Notes: generated from the letters alone by a model not told the origin. A DNA stretch of 64,000 bases from Cladocopium goreaui (GCA_947184155.2 CAMXCT020001114.1:1-64000); one strand, 5' to 3'; shown: positions 34,789-48,160, counted from the stretch's first letter. Program-made: numbers and translations.

Positions 34789-35930
34789 CAGACAGAAACG
34801 CTGCTGGCTGCTCAAAAATTTCTTTCTCTATGAATCTTTAAAAAAGGCCCACCGCAACCACTTTTGAGTGGTTGGATCGTCGCCAAGAAAACATGGATTC
34901 CATCAATCTGCGAGCCATAAAAAAAATAGACACTACACATGTTTTTTTTTTTTTTATGTTGTTTTATTATGTTTCATTCATATATCTATTATATTTCTAA
35001 TCTTTTATTCACATATTTTTTAATCATATCTTTTTGTTCTTTGTTTATTGTTTTATTTTTATTACTTTTGTTTAAAATATTTAGTTGTTTTGTGTTTATT
35101 TTTGTTTTTCTTAGTGCCCGCGGAATTTCCTTAACTTCAAGGGCTAGCCTTGAATTTAAGGAATTTAGTTTTTTTTTCCACGATTATTTTTGAAGAACAG
35201 TTTGAAATTCAATGATTTTTTTTTTCGAATAATCCTAATGGGTTTTAATTTTTTCCACGAGGTTTTTCGAAAAAAAAAAAGAAACATTGAATTTCAGTCT
35301 GATTTTTTCAAAAATAACTGTGGAAAAAAAATCGAAATTAATCAAATTCAAGGCCAGCCCTTGATTTTTTTAAGGAATTTCCGCGGAAACAAGGAAACAA
35401 AATAAATAAATAAACAAATAAATAGATAGATAGATAAAATAAATAAATAAATAAATAAATACATAAATGAATAAATAAATAAATAAATAATATGTGTGTA
35501 TATATATAATGATAACATATTTAAACACAAAAAACATATAGAACATAAAATAGAATAACAGTATATAATTATGATAAAACGACTGCAATTAAAATTCAAA
35601 AAAATAAAAGATCGAAAACATGCTGTGAATAAAATTAGAAAGACATAATTGTATAATCATTTTTTCAAGACATAAAACATATCGTTTTTTGAAAAAAAAA
35701 GAATTGCAGCAAAATTAAAAAATGAAAACGTTGAAACAAATGAATAAATGAAATATCTTTAAAGACCCAATACATATTCGTAGTGTCTATTTTTTTGATT
35801 GCTTTCAAATTGGTGGAAACAATGCTTTTTGAGCGACAATCCAAATGCTCAAAAGTGGCGACTGCAGCGGGCCTTTTTAAAGATTCATAGAAAGTATTTT
35901 TCTTGAGCAGGCGGCAAGGCTTCTGTCTGC
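34789..35930. mobile_element. nested palindromic element with two inverted exon-like arms
   Basis: Outer arms: TTTTTTGCAGACAGAA opens an exon-like stretch at 34789 (plus) and again, inverted, at about 35929 (minus). The minus copy reads LKRPAAVATFEHLDCRSKSI VSTNLKAIKKIDTT in an open frame from 35964. The plus copy keeps YESLKKAHRNHF but then hits a stop. Inner arms: CCGCGGAATTTCCTTAA at 35118 and its inverse ending at 35386 form a foldback of about 270 bp with imperfect arms of about 120 bases. The sequence between outer and inner arms is T-rich on one side and A-rich on the other, as expected of a diverged palindrome. Confidence 0.7.
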
Positions 35931-35964
35931 AAATAAAAAATGTAGAAATAAATTTAAACACCAT
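35665..35964 (-). CDS. open frame in right arm of the palindrome
   Basis: Best-preserved copy of the exon-like sequence: after TTTGCAG it reads QKPCRLLKKNTFYESLKRPA and continues to NLKAIKKIDTTNMY before low-complexity sequence. I do not recognise it. It could be a captured host exon or part of a mobile-element protein. The left-arm copy (34789-34935, plus strand) is broken by a stop after NHF. Confidence 0.4.
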   Translation of the reverse strand: MVFKFISTFFICRQKPCRLLKKNTFYESLKRPAAVATFEHLDCRSKSIVSTNLKAIKKIDTTNMYWVFKDISFIHLFQRFHFLILLQFFFFQKTICFMS

Positions 35965-36956
35965 TCAATTAAAAAATGAAAGACCAATAAACATAAGTAA
36001 CATGAACATGATTCAGCAAAATGTTCAAACAAAAGCGAACAGAATTGAAGAATTTAAGAATTGAAGAATGTAGATTATTTCTCGAATGGCTGCTTGCCAG
36101 CAGCTGACCATGGTCATGCCCAACACCAACAGCTGCTGCTGTGGAGCAAGTCCAGTGAGCTGTCGTAAGATGTTGTAAGTGTTTGTTTTGGATGATTTCT
36201 TTAGGTGCCTGCATTCGTTTCTTTATGGCTCCTGTTGTTTTCTGCGCATACTTTATTTTGACCTACAGTACGCTGTGAAAATCTACTAGTTTGTCACCCA
36301 AATTCTTCACAAAATGAGCCATGTGGATGGCTGCTGGTACGTGATTCAATACAACTTGCTCAAAACTTTGACAACTGGATTTCAATCCGAAACAGTTGGT
36401 TTGTAACTGTCCTAAACCTTATTTCCGTGTAATTCCCTTATTTCCCTGAATTATGAAAGCCTACAAATCAATAAGAGCTGGGAACTGGGAACTTGATATT
36501 TTGCCCATCCACATGGGAAAACTGCCACATCTTTGGACACTTTTGCCCATCCAAAAAATCAGGTGCCTCAAAAAATCCACGGAGGTAATATGATGATATA
36601 ATGATATATAGTCTTTTTGGTATATAATCCCTTATGAAATGCCCCTAGAAACCTTGGTTTTTGATATTGGCCCTCTTCCTTCTCTTGGTAATTTAACATA
36701 GCTATGGACACTCACCATCTTTTCTAGGTAAATCATCTATGTATAAATATGCCATCTGCATTATAGCTATGGTAACAAACGACCAAATCATCCATGGGTA
36801 ATCACTTCCATAGCTATTTCATATAAAGGACATACTCCCCCAAAAGATCAAGAAGTGCTGGCTGGTATAATTAGATGCTACCCACAAAAAATCTCAAAAC
36901 ATGCAGCTTTTCCAACATGTTCGATCTATGGTGAGTTTCCATGTTTAATGGGACCC

Positions 36957-39900
36957 CTATCCATTTTTTCCATCAACCAGCCATGCCATGCCATGCCCAG
37001 GCGCCGTCTTGTCACGTAGCGAGTCCAACTCATCCAGGGCCTTGGTCATGGCATCCGCCTTCATGGTGCTGCCCTCCGAGACGGCCACGATCTCACCGCT
37101 GTCCAGCTTGCCTTGGTACCAGGTTGGGATTTCACCAGGGAATCTCTGGTTGAAAGACACCAACCGGGAGTGAAATAAATCATAGGGCATTTACTGAACG
37201 CTAGAAAAAAAGAACACCACCAACTCCATATGATTCGTTTTTTGCTGTGAGAATTGAGGGATGGGGAGTCTACCCCTTCTAGTAATGGCTAGTTTTAAAG
37301 GGATGATGAACCAGTGGAATTGGGGATACCATATTTTTAGACAAACCCATTTTCACGAGGAGAATTATCAAATTGATCCAAATCAGCCGTAAGTCATGTG
37401 TACCCATTTTGAAGAGGAACATCTTTCACAAATTATCTGTCCATTCTCACTGGGGAAATTTCCATTGCCATCCTTGATTGGAGGCTACAAATTCAAGTTG
37501 TTCATCGGCTGGAAGATCATCTGTACGTCAGGGGCTGCCGGTCAAACCATCTCCATTGGATGCGGTGTAATGCCAGAGGGTGATGGCAGTATACAAAAAA
37601 AATCACCTTTGAATGTACCCAAAGGCATCAATCCACCATGGTTGACGAGTCCGGGGTTGCATCGTGCCTCAAACATGAGAGCAAGTTGGGATCATCATGG
37701 ATCATCATTTTGAAAGATGAGGTGGTTGCCACAAGTGGTGGAAATGGACACTGGAAATGACTAATGCTAAACGCCACGTAGAAATCTGGCGGAGTCAAAA
37801 TTTGACCCACAGAAACCGCCCATCGCAACTTTCTGCTCCAGTGACCCTGGAGTTCTCCAAGATCTGCCAACTTAGCAAGTTGTTCCTGTTCCAACTTGCC
37901 GGCTGCAGCCATCTCATCATTCACGCCATAGAGGATGCTGTTGTACTCCTATCATCCACGACTTAGATGTTGGTTGCTGGTTTCCACCAAAAAAGGAGGA
38001 ACACCAAGATCAAGCATCATGAGAAACAGGTCAAAGCATTGAGTGTCTGAGAGCTTTGACAATTTCTAGTTGACTGATTGCTGGTGTCAACATCATCTCA
38101 TCCAATGAACAGACTATTGTGGAGTTCATGCAATGGAACCAACTGGAGTTTATTGAACACAGTGTTTAAGTTGCTTCCGGATTTGGACTCAAAATTCAGT
38201 GCATCAAAAGGACAATATAAGTCCATCACCATCCATGGCTCTTGCATGTTGACCTATGCAATCCGAATAAGGAATCAAAAAAGAACACACCCAGCTACCC
38301 GCAAAACAAAACATGTTTTTGTGTACAAACCATCCATGTCACCATATTTCACCATGTTCTTCTTGGGTCCATGGTGGTTTCCCAAATATCTCTCCCCCAG
38401 AAAACCGCCGTCCTCACACTCAATCTTGTACTTGCGTTCGATCTCTGGCATCCTCGGATTTTTGCGCCAGTTTCCCCATGTCTCGTATGTCTGGTGGATC
38501 AGAATACTGACCATGAAAAATACCACAACTATAATTGCCATAACATGTAATAACATGGTAGAGCTACCACATATAGAATCTCAACCCCGGATTAATAAAC
38601 CCTGATTGATTAATTTTGGCGGTTCTCCCAAATAGTGATAAATGGCTACTGAAATGGTACATTACCCCCCAATTAAACAACCACCTAGGTGTGAATTAAT
38701 CCGGGGTTGACGTTACAACATATTCACATAATAAGAATAATAATGATAATAATAATAAGTAATAATAAAAATAATAATAATAATGATAATAATAACAACA
38801 ATAATAATAATTAATAATAATAATTATTATTAGTATTGTTATACATATATATATATATCATAATATACAGAACCATATACACATAACCGACATAACCATA
38901 CCTCGGAACACAGAACATACAGAACACATATCCAGATCATGCCAGGCATCTGCGCCACGGCCTCATCCATAGACAACGCCTTGGCGTTGGCCCAGCGCTC
39001 GCCGTGCTCCTCCGCGTAGGTGGCGAAGATGTCGTAGGCCGGGTCCGATGTCTTCAGGCGACGCAGGAAGGCCTCCTTGGAGCTCTCACCTGCGAGGCGT
39101 TGACCATGAACAAAAAGGAACTTTTAACCATGTAAAATCCATGAAACATGTGGGTTTTAGGACGTTTTAAGCATAGATGGGCTTTTGAATGAGGATGAAA
39201 TGTCAAAAATCAGGCTCACAACCATTCGAAATTGGATTGAATGGGGATATGATGTTTCCTTTTCTTTGGAGTTTAACAATCCAATGGTAGAAGTAGTTTG
39301 AAGTGTCACAAGGAATGATGATTTGACCGACAAAAATTGGGATTTAATTAAACAAGAAGGGATTGAAGCGATCAACCGTAAGTTGAACGGGCATATAATG
39401 GTATTAATGGGAATGTATATATATATAATATGATTATATATATATGTAATATAGGATTATATTGGGATATGATCAACAAGATGATCCGAAATGGGATAGA
39501 CAGCAATTTCTGGCTGAGAGAGAAGATTAAACCAAGCATACTATGGAGATCCATTGGAGTTACCAGTGGGACTTCACGTTTCCTGCCAGCCAAAATATCG
39601 TGGGGAAAACGCTGGTTTAACCACTGGACTTACGGGTATTTATTGGCATTGGCGATAGTTGGTGTTCTTTTAATGGGGATTCAACCAACCATAATGGGGA
39701 TATGCTGGGGATATAACCAACAACATGGAGAAACAGTTGGACATCTGCATATTATGAGGCAACAATCATTGTGTGACATCCTGGATTTGCTTTCTGATTC
39801 TTTGTTCTTTAATTTACATTTTAAGGGGCCGAACGGCCTATCATTACGGAGGGACAACGGTGACCATGTACAGCAGGAAATCCCGGTCCCGCCTGGTGCT

Positions 39901-42785
39901 GTGAACCAATTTCCAGCCAGGCCCTCCTTTCGCGAACTCAAGATCTCGGCAAAGGATTCAAAGGCTGCGGCATAGCCGGGCTCAAACTTCCGTCCCGTCA
40001 TCGTGGCATGGTCCGCCAGAGCCTGGAAGCACTCCACTGGATCCGGCGTGCTCAGTGCCTCGCCGGCCGGCTTGTAGAAGAGGCAATTCACATCTCCTCC
40101 CAAGCTGTAGAAGGTGCCCTTGCCGTTGTCCATCTGGATGGCTCGATAAAATGAGGTGCCAGATTGCACTGGCACATAGCTGTCACTAAAGAGGATGAAG
40201 TTTCCCATGAGCCGGGCAGCACATAGCTCGGTGGCGGTGGATTCCTTGGCGATCAACTTGGAGTAATAGGCCTCACCTTAGAGTTGCTTGTGGAACCCTC
40301 CCATTCGGATGGATGTTTCGAAACCGGTGCAAAGCACACCTCAATCCTGAAGCATCCCATTTTATCACCATTATACATATTCTGTATATATATATATAAT
40401 TATATATATATATTAATTAATCAGTTAATTAATTTATGTGTTTATTTATCATTATTTATCTATTTATTTATTTATCCAATTTATATCTTTGATTAATACC
40501 GTAAAAGGATCTTAAAATCTCCAAGTTGCCATCATGTTCCAAGTCATGTGGGTGAAAGTCATGGAAGGCCTCACGAGACCAGGTGGCCTCGTGGCCTTGA
40601 CGTTTCCTGCGCTGGAGCACATTGTAGATCTTGAAGCGGATGTCATAGATCTCCGCGTACCACTTTGTTGGCATTGTCTCTGGGAAGGTCCTGGCGGTAA
40701 AAGGGGATCAACAGACTCAGCGACTCCAACGAAGAAAATTTCTGCTGCTCACATCAACAATTAAACTATATAATTAAACTAGTTTAAACAATGACAATCA
40801 ATGACAATCAATGACATCATTCTTGACACTCCCGAGTGGGCTGATTCATCTGATTCTCACACTTCCCACCCTGGTCCTGGCATCTCCTCCAGTCTTGGTG
40901 AGGTAGAAAATCATGTGCTCAATCAATGGACCTCTGAAAACATCATAGTACTCAAAGGATGGGCGCTGATACAGCAACTTGTTGTTCTGCCGGGTGGTTC
41001 CACGGCCATCAAAGGTCTCCCAATTTCTCTTCAATGTGGCCTTGTTCTTGGCATCATAGTCCTTGCTCTCAGGATCCTCCACTGCACTGGCCAAGTGATT
41101 GTGGTAGAAGTGGTGCTTCTCCACGAAAGCTTGCCAATATTGGTCTGCATCCAACCTGGTACCGTACCAAAGAGCTCGTCATGATCTGACAATTTAACTG
41201 GGATCAGAAATTTGATCATATAAAATCCATGTCTTATATGTCTTGGAGTCTTGGAGATTCCACATCGTATATCTAAAAAACATATGTTAAAGCAGGAACC
41301 AGGAACCATTCAGACTGTGACAGCAAAGAGATAGGAGGATTCTGGAACGAGATCCACAAGGCACGGGCTCCGTTCTTCAGAATCTGCTCGGATTTCTCCA
41401 CGGATTTCTGGCAGCTTGTCACCGAGGCGTCAAAAAGTTCCCAACCTTCGGTCTGTTTCTTCACCGCTGCGGCGTGGTCCTATGGTTGGATGAGCTGATC
41501 TCGGTGTGGGTCAAAAAAATCGAGGTACTGAGGTACCTGTTTGGTCCTAGAACCATCCTGGGGATCAATGGGATTGGCTCATCATCTGCCCCTTCACATT
41601 GGGCCAAATGCCAGAAAATAAGCATGCTCAAGTAAATTGGGACTTGGATGTGCGTAGCAGTTTATGTACGTGGTTTATAACCCGTTTAAAAAAACATTAG
41701 TCTAACTAGGGATATGGGGATATTCCATCAATCTACCTGGGTTTTTTGTGATTTCATTTTCACAAAACCACCAGCCATCGACCATCCCATCAGCCCATTC
41801 AGCCCATGACCGTCCTCTTTCAGGACCTGCTCCAGCAACGTGGACTGCTTCTCGTGGAAGCCTTTCAGGCATCCCAAGACCTCCTTGTTGCTAATGCGCG
41901 AATCCCATGAAGACCAATCGATGGCCTCTGACAGTCTGAGCTTACCACGATGGCCTCTGAGTTTACCATCGTTTATCATGGCTTTAGGATATGGTTTGTC
42001 ATGGTTGATCATGCATCTATTGAACAGGCAAAAAGTTGAACACTGCCAGGACGATATAAATTGCTGTAGCCATGTTTCTGTTTTGCTGCTGAATTCCCCA
42101 CAACTGAGACCCTTCGGCAACAGCATCCAGCCTTAGGTCCAGCCGTTGACTCCACCACCGATGTAACCTGCGAGTCGCGAACTCGAAGTCTTCGGAACTC
42201 TTCCTGGTTCTTCTCACCCACTGCATACTCCTTCCCAGCCAGTTGTTGTTTTGGAAGGGAGGAACCTCCCATTAACCGTTAACCCCCACATTTGCTGGGT
42301 AGAACCAATGTTTCCTGTATTTTCATGTATATCATGTAGTTTTGTTTCTTCAATCAATCCAAACACCCCTGCGAAAGCTCTTTCTTGATCAAAGGATTGG
42401 CAGACTAAGTCAAGGATATAAAGGCTTAGGGGTTGTGTTTCATGAGGCATCAACACCCGTTGGTCTGGACAAAACTCGCTGGTAGTTATGGAGGCTCCTC
42501 CCCTCATTCAAATGGTCCCAAAATTGTTGATCCATCCCCCACCATCTTCAACCTGCCCTGGATTCAGCTTTCTTTTTCTAGCTGCCTAGTAAATATCACG
42601 AAACAACAAGTGCAAATGAAATCAAACCATTAAAACCCATTAAACAACCCATTAAACAACCCTTCGCCAATTTCACCAGTGGCCTCCCGATACTTTGGTG
42701 AAATCCCCACCCCCCAGTCCTGCAGCATGTGCCATCGATCTCTCCGAGGCAAAGCACGGACCCCACGGATGCCACGGCGCATCAT
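36957..42785 (-). CDS. candidate mitochondrial ATP synthase subunit d-like protein, eleven exons
   Basis: Probably a nuclear-coded mitochondrial protein. Exons: 42785-42711, 42203-42132, 41925-41815, 41479-41355, 41155-40877, 40690-40522, 40271-39893, 39089-38933, 38452-38341, 37948-37846, 37111-36957. The phases are compatible throughout and give about 578 codons ending at TAG. The start MMRRGIRGVRALPRRDRWHM is rich in Arg with no acids before residue 16, like a matrix-targeting presequence. Exons 2-3 join as GPKAIDWSSWDSRISNKEV, echoing the KTIDW start of F1Fo ATP synthase subunit d (peripheral stalk). This is followed by long helices with many Lys, Glu and Gln. The protein is far longer than the animal subunit (about 160 residues); large divergent stalk subunits are known in alveolates. 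Donors are mostly GA or GC, and every acceptor is AG|G. Exon 2 could start at 42167 and exon 1 could end at CAG before GACTGG. The stop could be bypassed by a GC donor. The gene model is fairly sure; the function is tentative. Confidence 0.5.
38581..38710. mobile_element. inverted-repeat element, family B copy 1
   Basis: Perfect 16-bp inverted ends TCAACCCCGGATTAAT at 38581-38596 and 38695-38710; 130 bp overall, no open frame. It lies in the intron between exons 8 and 9 of the ATP synthase d-like gene. Confidence 0.8.
38730..38860. repeat. AAT/AATAATG microsatellite
   Basis: Imperfect (AAT)n with GATAATAATAA variants, then ATTATTATTAG and TATATA. It lies in the intron between exons 8 and 9 of the ATP synthase d-like gene. 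Confidence 0.9.
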
Positions 42786-42799
42786 TGCCAGGCAAAGCG

Positions 42800-43380
42800 A
42801 ATCGGGTCGGTCAGGGCGCCCGATTTTCAGCTGAGCCCAAGTGAAGAGTCACTTTGGTGGTGGCTGGGCTAGTTTCTGCAACATCTGCAGGGAGAAACGT
42901 GTTGTTTTCTGAGGGTTTAAACATGTTTAAAGGCATCCAAAGCTATGGGATTCCACCAAGATTCAAACTGAGCAATGGATTTGAAACCTCCATTTGAACG
43001 TTCTGGTTTACAAAAATGATGAAACCTAGTGGAAATAGATGGAGATTTGCAGTGTGGGTCATCAAACCTGGCAACAGAACATCACCAACTTGTAGCCACT
43101 TATCCATACTTTCGCTGTATCTCAGCCATGTTTGACCGGACATGATTGCTGGATATTGCTGAGATGATTTGAAGATCATTCCCCCAGTTTCTTCAGAATT
43201 CTCTACCTCAGTGCATTGTTTTCCCTATCAGCAAGTTTTCCATTCATCAAATCAATCCATAGCCAAATTTATTGCGTGAACATGTGGTAATTCAACATAG
43301 CTATGGAAAATCAGCATCTTCAAGTGAATCATCTATGAATGGACCATGTTCATCCATTTTAACCACGGCTATCTAACAGA
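42800..43380. other. no gene seen; upstream side of the ATP synthase d-like gene
   Basis: Lies 5' of the MMRRGIRG start and would hold its promoter, but dinoflagellate promoters lack a clear consensus and none is visible. A decayed family A element (AACATAGCTATGGAAAATCA) lies at about 43290. Confidence 0.35.
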
Positions 43381-43384
43381 CTGC

Positions 43385-43450
43385 CCTGAGTTTCCAGACT
43401 CCGCTGCCAGCGCCCAGCCCGCCGCTGCACAGCGATTGCTGGCGTCCTAA
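43385..43450 (-). CDS. possible short exon
   Basis: GC-rich island reading RQQSLCSGGLGAGSGVWKLR in one frame. The boundaries and the frame are not established. It lies between better-supported exons on the same strand. Confidence 0.25.
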
Positions 43451-44783
43451 GGGTCAAACAAAACATCAAAGGACAACCAAAACACATTACGATTCCAACA
43501 ACATATACCAATATATAACAAGCATACTGTATATAATCCTTTTAGGTACGAGTAAACGATATATTGGTACAGTTTTTTTGGGGGGGCAATATCCCATGAC
43601 TGTTGGAGAATAATATTGCCACATTAGCTGGACACCCCGCAGTTTGCTCGGGACATCAAACCCTGGGGCATCTTTCAACCAGGATCATGAAGAAATGCTT
43701 CCTTCTCGCTCGTTAGTTCGGTTCATCATGATTTGGATCGCGTTTCAACAGACCTGAACTGATTTAAGAAGAGATTATTCCACATGGTTAAGTCATGGTT
43801 AAGTCGAATGGTTAAATCAAAAAATCATCAAAAATTGGATCAAAACATGGTTGAATCATCATAAATCATGGTTTAAATTGGATCAACTTGGTATGATCAG
43901 TCAATAGGCCTCCATGACAGTTTCAGGCCTCTTCAACGATTCCGCTGTCCAAGGCCTCGCGACAAACAGAAGTGGGAAGTGGCCACGACCAGTCATGGTA
44001 TAGATTCTGTATACATTGTAAATATGTATATAATATATTACACATTATATGTATAAATATATATATATTTATTATTATATATAGATAATAGCACGTGGGT
44101 CTATTCTATTGCCACAATTCAGTTCCGAAGGTTCTCACTTCACACCTAGAAAAACTAAACGATAGATAGATGATAAACCACCTCATCCAACAATCTTTCG
44201 CTAAATCTTTCGCCAAAACAAAAATAATTTCTTTCGCAAACTCAGGGAAAAAAGTTTGCCGGGTCTCGTGTTGTAACACCGGCGGCCTTCCTAATGGAGA
44301 ATCCCTACATGGACCTTTAGATCAACTCCATATATATATATATATATGTAGATAGAGAGAGAGGGAGAGACAGAGATACCCCCAATGATCAAATATAATC
44401 ATAGAATACAACTCAGCAATCATTCGACAGCAAAGGGATTTTCTCCAAGTGTGGTATACCCGGTATACCCGGTCCCAATCCTTGGTCATTTTCCTACGAA
44501 AAATATGTTCTCAACATCCGGATTTCGGGGTTTCCCCATACAAACTCATACTAAGAATACATGTTTTTGCATTGTTTTGATATCTTGGATTTCAGTCTGG
44601 ATTGAACCATCCCATGGATTTTAGATGGAACCAACACTCTCGGGACAACATCTATAATAGGTATTGTTAAACATACACATCTATATAAATCGTGATAGAT
44701 ATTGATGAACATTCCATAACATTACTAAGCATTCTCGAGACATCCCCGAAACAGCCCCCAAATCCACATTTTCACGCGCTTAC

Positions 44784-46531
44784 TTCGCCTGCAGTCTTTG
44801 CACCAACTTCCCAAGGCGTCCGATTTGCTCCTCGGGATGTGCTTGCCACTGAGGCAAAACCCGAACATCAGGAAAGTATGCTGTAGCTTTCAAAATCATG
44901 TATGACTGTATGAAGGCATTGTCTCAAAATGGAGGACATACCCCCACAAAATTCCCTGCATCAGAATCCATCAAACGTGGTACATCATCCTTTGCTTCAA
45001 TATTTACTGGCCCCTAAACTAAGGTATCTCCCCCTTGTCCAATCTCTTGGCCGCTGAGAAGCAGACCCACAACATGGTCACAAGTTTCAGCCTGGCACAA
45101 GAGGACACCCCTTGATCCAAGGTATAAAATGGTATAAACCATTTAGGGGTAGTGAAAACATCTAACAACCATCTCATCGGGTTTACTATGGCTTACCATG
45201 GTTTACTACCTTAAGTTCATTAAGTGCTGAGGGGGGACCCTTTCTGGTCAAAGAAAAGAATTTATAACGAGAGGAGACACAGCTCTCCGCAAAATTGAAA
45301 CATCTTGAAACCACCAATCACATGACATTGTCATGAAATATGCATGCAACTCACGTGCAAATGGAGTTGTCGAAAAACAAGATTAAACCCAGTGACCCAG
45401 TACCCAAAAATCCGGTGGTCTAAAACCTCATTTTATGTGGCCATGAATTGCGGTCTCGGTTCGGGATAAACCATGATAAACCCACATGTCCCAGGAATTT
45501 CAAAAGACCTGCCGAACCTGGAAGCATCCTGGGTCTCTTCATCACTTGACCTAAATCCATGTCGAATCTCTGGCCCGATTTTGACATATTTTGACCAGGG
45601 GGCATGTCTACAGATTCTACAGTCTACAGCAGTCTACATGATCTGCATCTTGATCCGTTGAGGTGGAAGCTCAAGGGTGTGCCGGCAAGCTGTTGCCTGG
45701 GGATCCAGTTTGGCACGTGTCACCAGTGGAACCAACACGCAGAGTTTGGTCGGTGCACATGAAGGTTTTAGATGGTTTTAGCACATCAAATGTTGGTGCT
45801 TTTTCCTCCACCAATTTCGACTATCTGGATCGTCCATCAATCCATGAATCAATGCTGCTTTGAGATGCGTCGAATGGTTGAATTTTGCTACCTGAGTATC
45901 TTGCCAGGGCCTTCAAAGCTCGGCCTGTTGTCCATTGGTCGTGATGAGTTTATATAGTGATCTTGCTATGCTGCAATAGTCTTAGTCCTCGCCTGGCACC
46001 TCATGTCAACCCTGGATGATTGTAGGTTACCTATGTGACCCACAAAAAGTGATCATAGATCTGCTACTCAAATGGTACACTCCCAATTAAGCAACGCAGG
46101 AATTTTATTGGTTCGGGGCTTGACATTCATGACAGTTCTGTACTCCCATTGAAAGACTTGGATTTCTCGCCCAGCTGCATTGCGCCTAAAGTTAGAAGAT
46201 GTGTGCCATGCTTGGCGACTCTGCTCTTCTCTAAATCACCACCTGGCAAGGCCACAACCTCCGGCAACCAAAAGCGACATTTCTGGTACGACTGTAGCTT
46301 TCCCTTGAGAAGAGTTGCGGGTTGCCGCACTCTATATTTGATATATTCTCACCCGTGGAATGCGCAAGCGCGGTGCACCTGGCATCTTCAACAGGGCTGT
46401 TACCTCAGTATGGACGTGGAAAATTAGGTCCCAACAACAGACTGCGGTTCATCATCAGAATCATCTGCTGCTGCGGTGCACATGTGAATCTCCACCAGGC
46501 TCCCGGCTAAGCGTCCCAGTGCCAGCAAGAC
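44784..46531 (-). CDS. partial gene, unknown protein, three exons
   Basis: Three phase-compatible exons. The first, 46531 to about 46430, starts VLLALGRLAGSLVEIHMCTA; read straight through, it would stop at TAA 46,426-46,424 after DDSDDEPQSVVGT. Next, 46303-46243 reads GKLQSYQKCRFWLPEVVALP and leaves with one base. Then 44880-44784 reads YFPDVRVLPQWQAHPEEQIG RLGKLVQ and leaves at a GTAAGC donor. Joining the last two gives VVALPAYFPDVRVLPQWQ. I do not recognise the product; a possible first exon is MLNAVQAVRPSGARHSVQAL near 46,780. Confidence 0.45.
46002..46126. mobile_element. inverted-repeat element, family B copy 2
   Basis: Ends ATGTCAACCCTGGATGAT and GGTTCGGGGCTTGACAT, with the shared core CTACTCAAATGGTACACTCC (compare CTACTGAAATGGTACATTAC in the 38581 copy). 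It lies in an intron between exons at 46243 and 44880. Confidence 0.65.
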
Positions 46532-47132
46532 CTCCATGGAGACCCAATAAGTTTGACCCCCCATTGATCAAATCCGATTTATTGGGATTGATATGGGTTG
46601 ATATGGGTTGATATGGGTTGATTTCCAACAATTAAACATAATTATATATAATTACAGCAATAGCTTGTTACTTTCTTCTTAAAAAATGATATTGTATGTG
46701 CTCGATACCCAAGAGATCGAGCGCCTGCACAGAATGGCGAGCGCCACTGGGACGTACAGCCTGAACGGCGTTCAGCATGGCGAAGCATGGCGAAGCAACC
46801 CGGCTGCTGTTGGTTTCAAGCCATCCAAAATGAATCAGCCAATTGATGCCAATTGGTATCGCTCAAGATACTCAAGTAGATCTTCTCTAATTGAACCTGT
46901 AAAGTCTGCAAAGATACGGGATGATTACAGAAATAAAGAATTAAAACCACCTACCCCAAATTGGCAATCTTGGCATTTCCGTCGGTCTTCCCCACAGCGG
47001 TCAGGGCTCAATGTGTGCAACAGCTATCTGAGGGCCAGACCTGATTCGCCGTCCACTCAGCAACCTTCGGAGCATCGGTTCAAATTTATATGGCTGGTGA
47101 AAACCCCATGCTGCGTGGTTATTAGTTGTTAG

Positions 47133-48160
47133 AACATATTGATCTGGAGAATTTCTAGTAGTTCACTGACCTGAAATAAGGTGATTGGGATGCCGCCCTA
47201 TACACTAGCCATTACAGTGAGAACGCAGTAATTTACTGATGTCATTATAATTTACCAACATCGACATATCGCTTACAACAAGAATACGTTTGACAATTAT
47301 GGGCCCTTAGAAATTTGTTCTTTGTCTTCAGGTACTGTAGACCGCGGGTGTTCAATAGCCTTGTGACTTACGACTCATGATCAGCTGCAAGGGACCAAAA
47401 TTTCGGCTGATTTCTGGGGAATGGACGCTTCATTACTTGAAATCCCTCCAATTCATTGGTGATATCATACCCCCCGTTGTTGTCCGTTGACATCCCCAAT
47501 ATTTCTCAATATAGCTAGTAAATGGATATCCATCCCATTGAAAAACTGGGGAGGAATGCCCATAGGTGCTATGGCCTTTTATAGCTGGATAAACTGTACC
47601 AAACATGTCGGTTTTTTTTGATCCATCCCCAGATCTGCCAAGGATTTCACCATGATTTCCGTCCAAGGCACTGAAAGCCGCAAAGCAGTTCCTTCAGCCG
47701 CATAGGTGGGAGCCTCAGCGCCCCGGGCGGGAGTTTAAGCAACAAAACGAGAGTGTTCAACCAATCAATATGTTTTATTGTTATTGTTATAACCAACCAA
47801 CATGGTTTTTAACTGTTAACCTGTAAGGCAAACAAAAAGAATTGATCACAGGCTTTTGAGCAACGGGGTACACATGATGTTCGGGGTCAATGTTGCACCA
47901 ATGATGATGACTTCCATTGCCTGAACTGGTCCAAGATACAAAACATCGAGCATCCCCAAATGTAAGTAGACTATTTATGATATGCAATGTTACATCTTTG
48001 AAACAAATGCAAGTGCAAATGTCCTGCGGTTTTTCCGATTTTCCATGGCCAGTTTTGTTTTTCATGGGGGATATGGCGACCGTCCCATACCTTCAATGGT
48101 TTTCGCTCTGGCACCAAGGGCTTGCTGGTAAGGCACTGTGAGACTTGCTTCTAAACAGTT
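47133..48160. other. no gene seen
   Basis: Holds ATATCC and GTTGTTGT words like other introns here. GTAAGG at about 48129 on the plus strand looks donor-like but has no clear exon. Confidence 0.35.

Noticed and set aside
42055..42085. Spliced-leader-like GTAGCCAT
   Set aside because: Only eight bases match; the rest of the dinoflagellate leader is absent.
46686..47132. 148-codon plus-strand open frame
   Set aside because: Opposite to all supported exons, no splice logic and no recognisable protein; the minus strand has an equally good first-exon candidate here.
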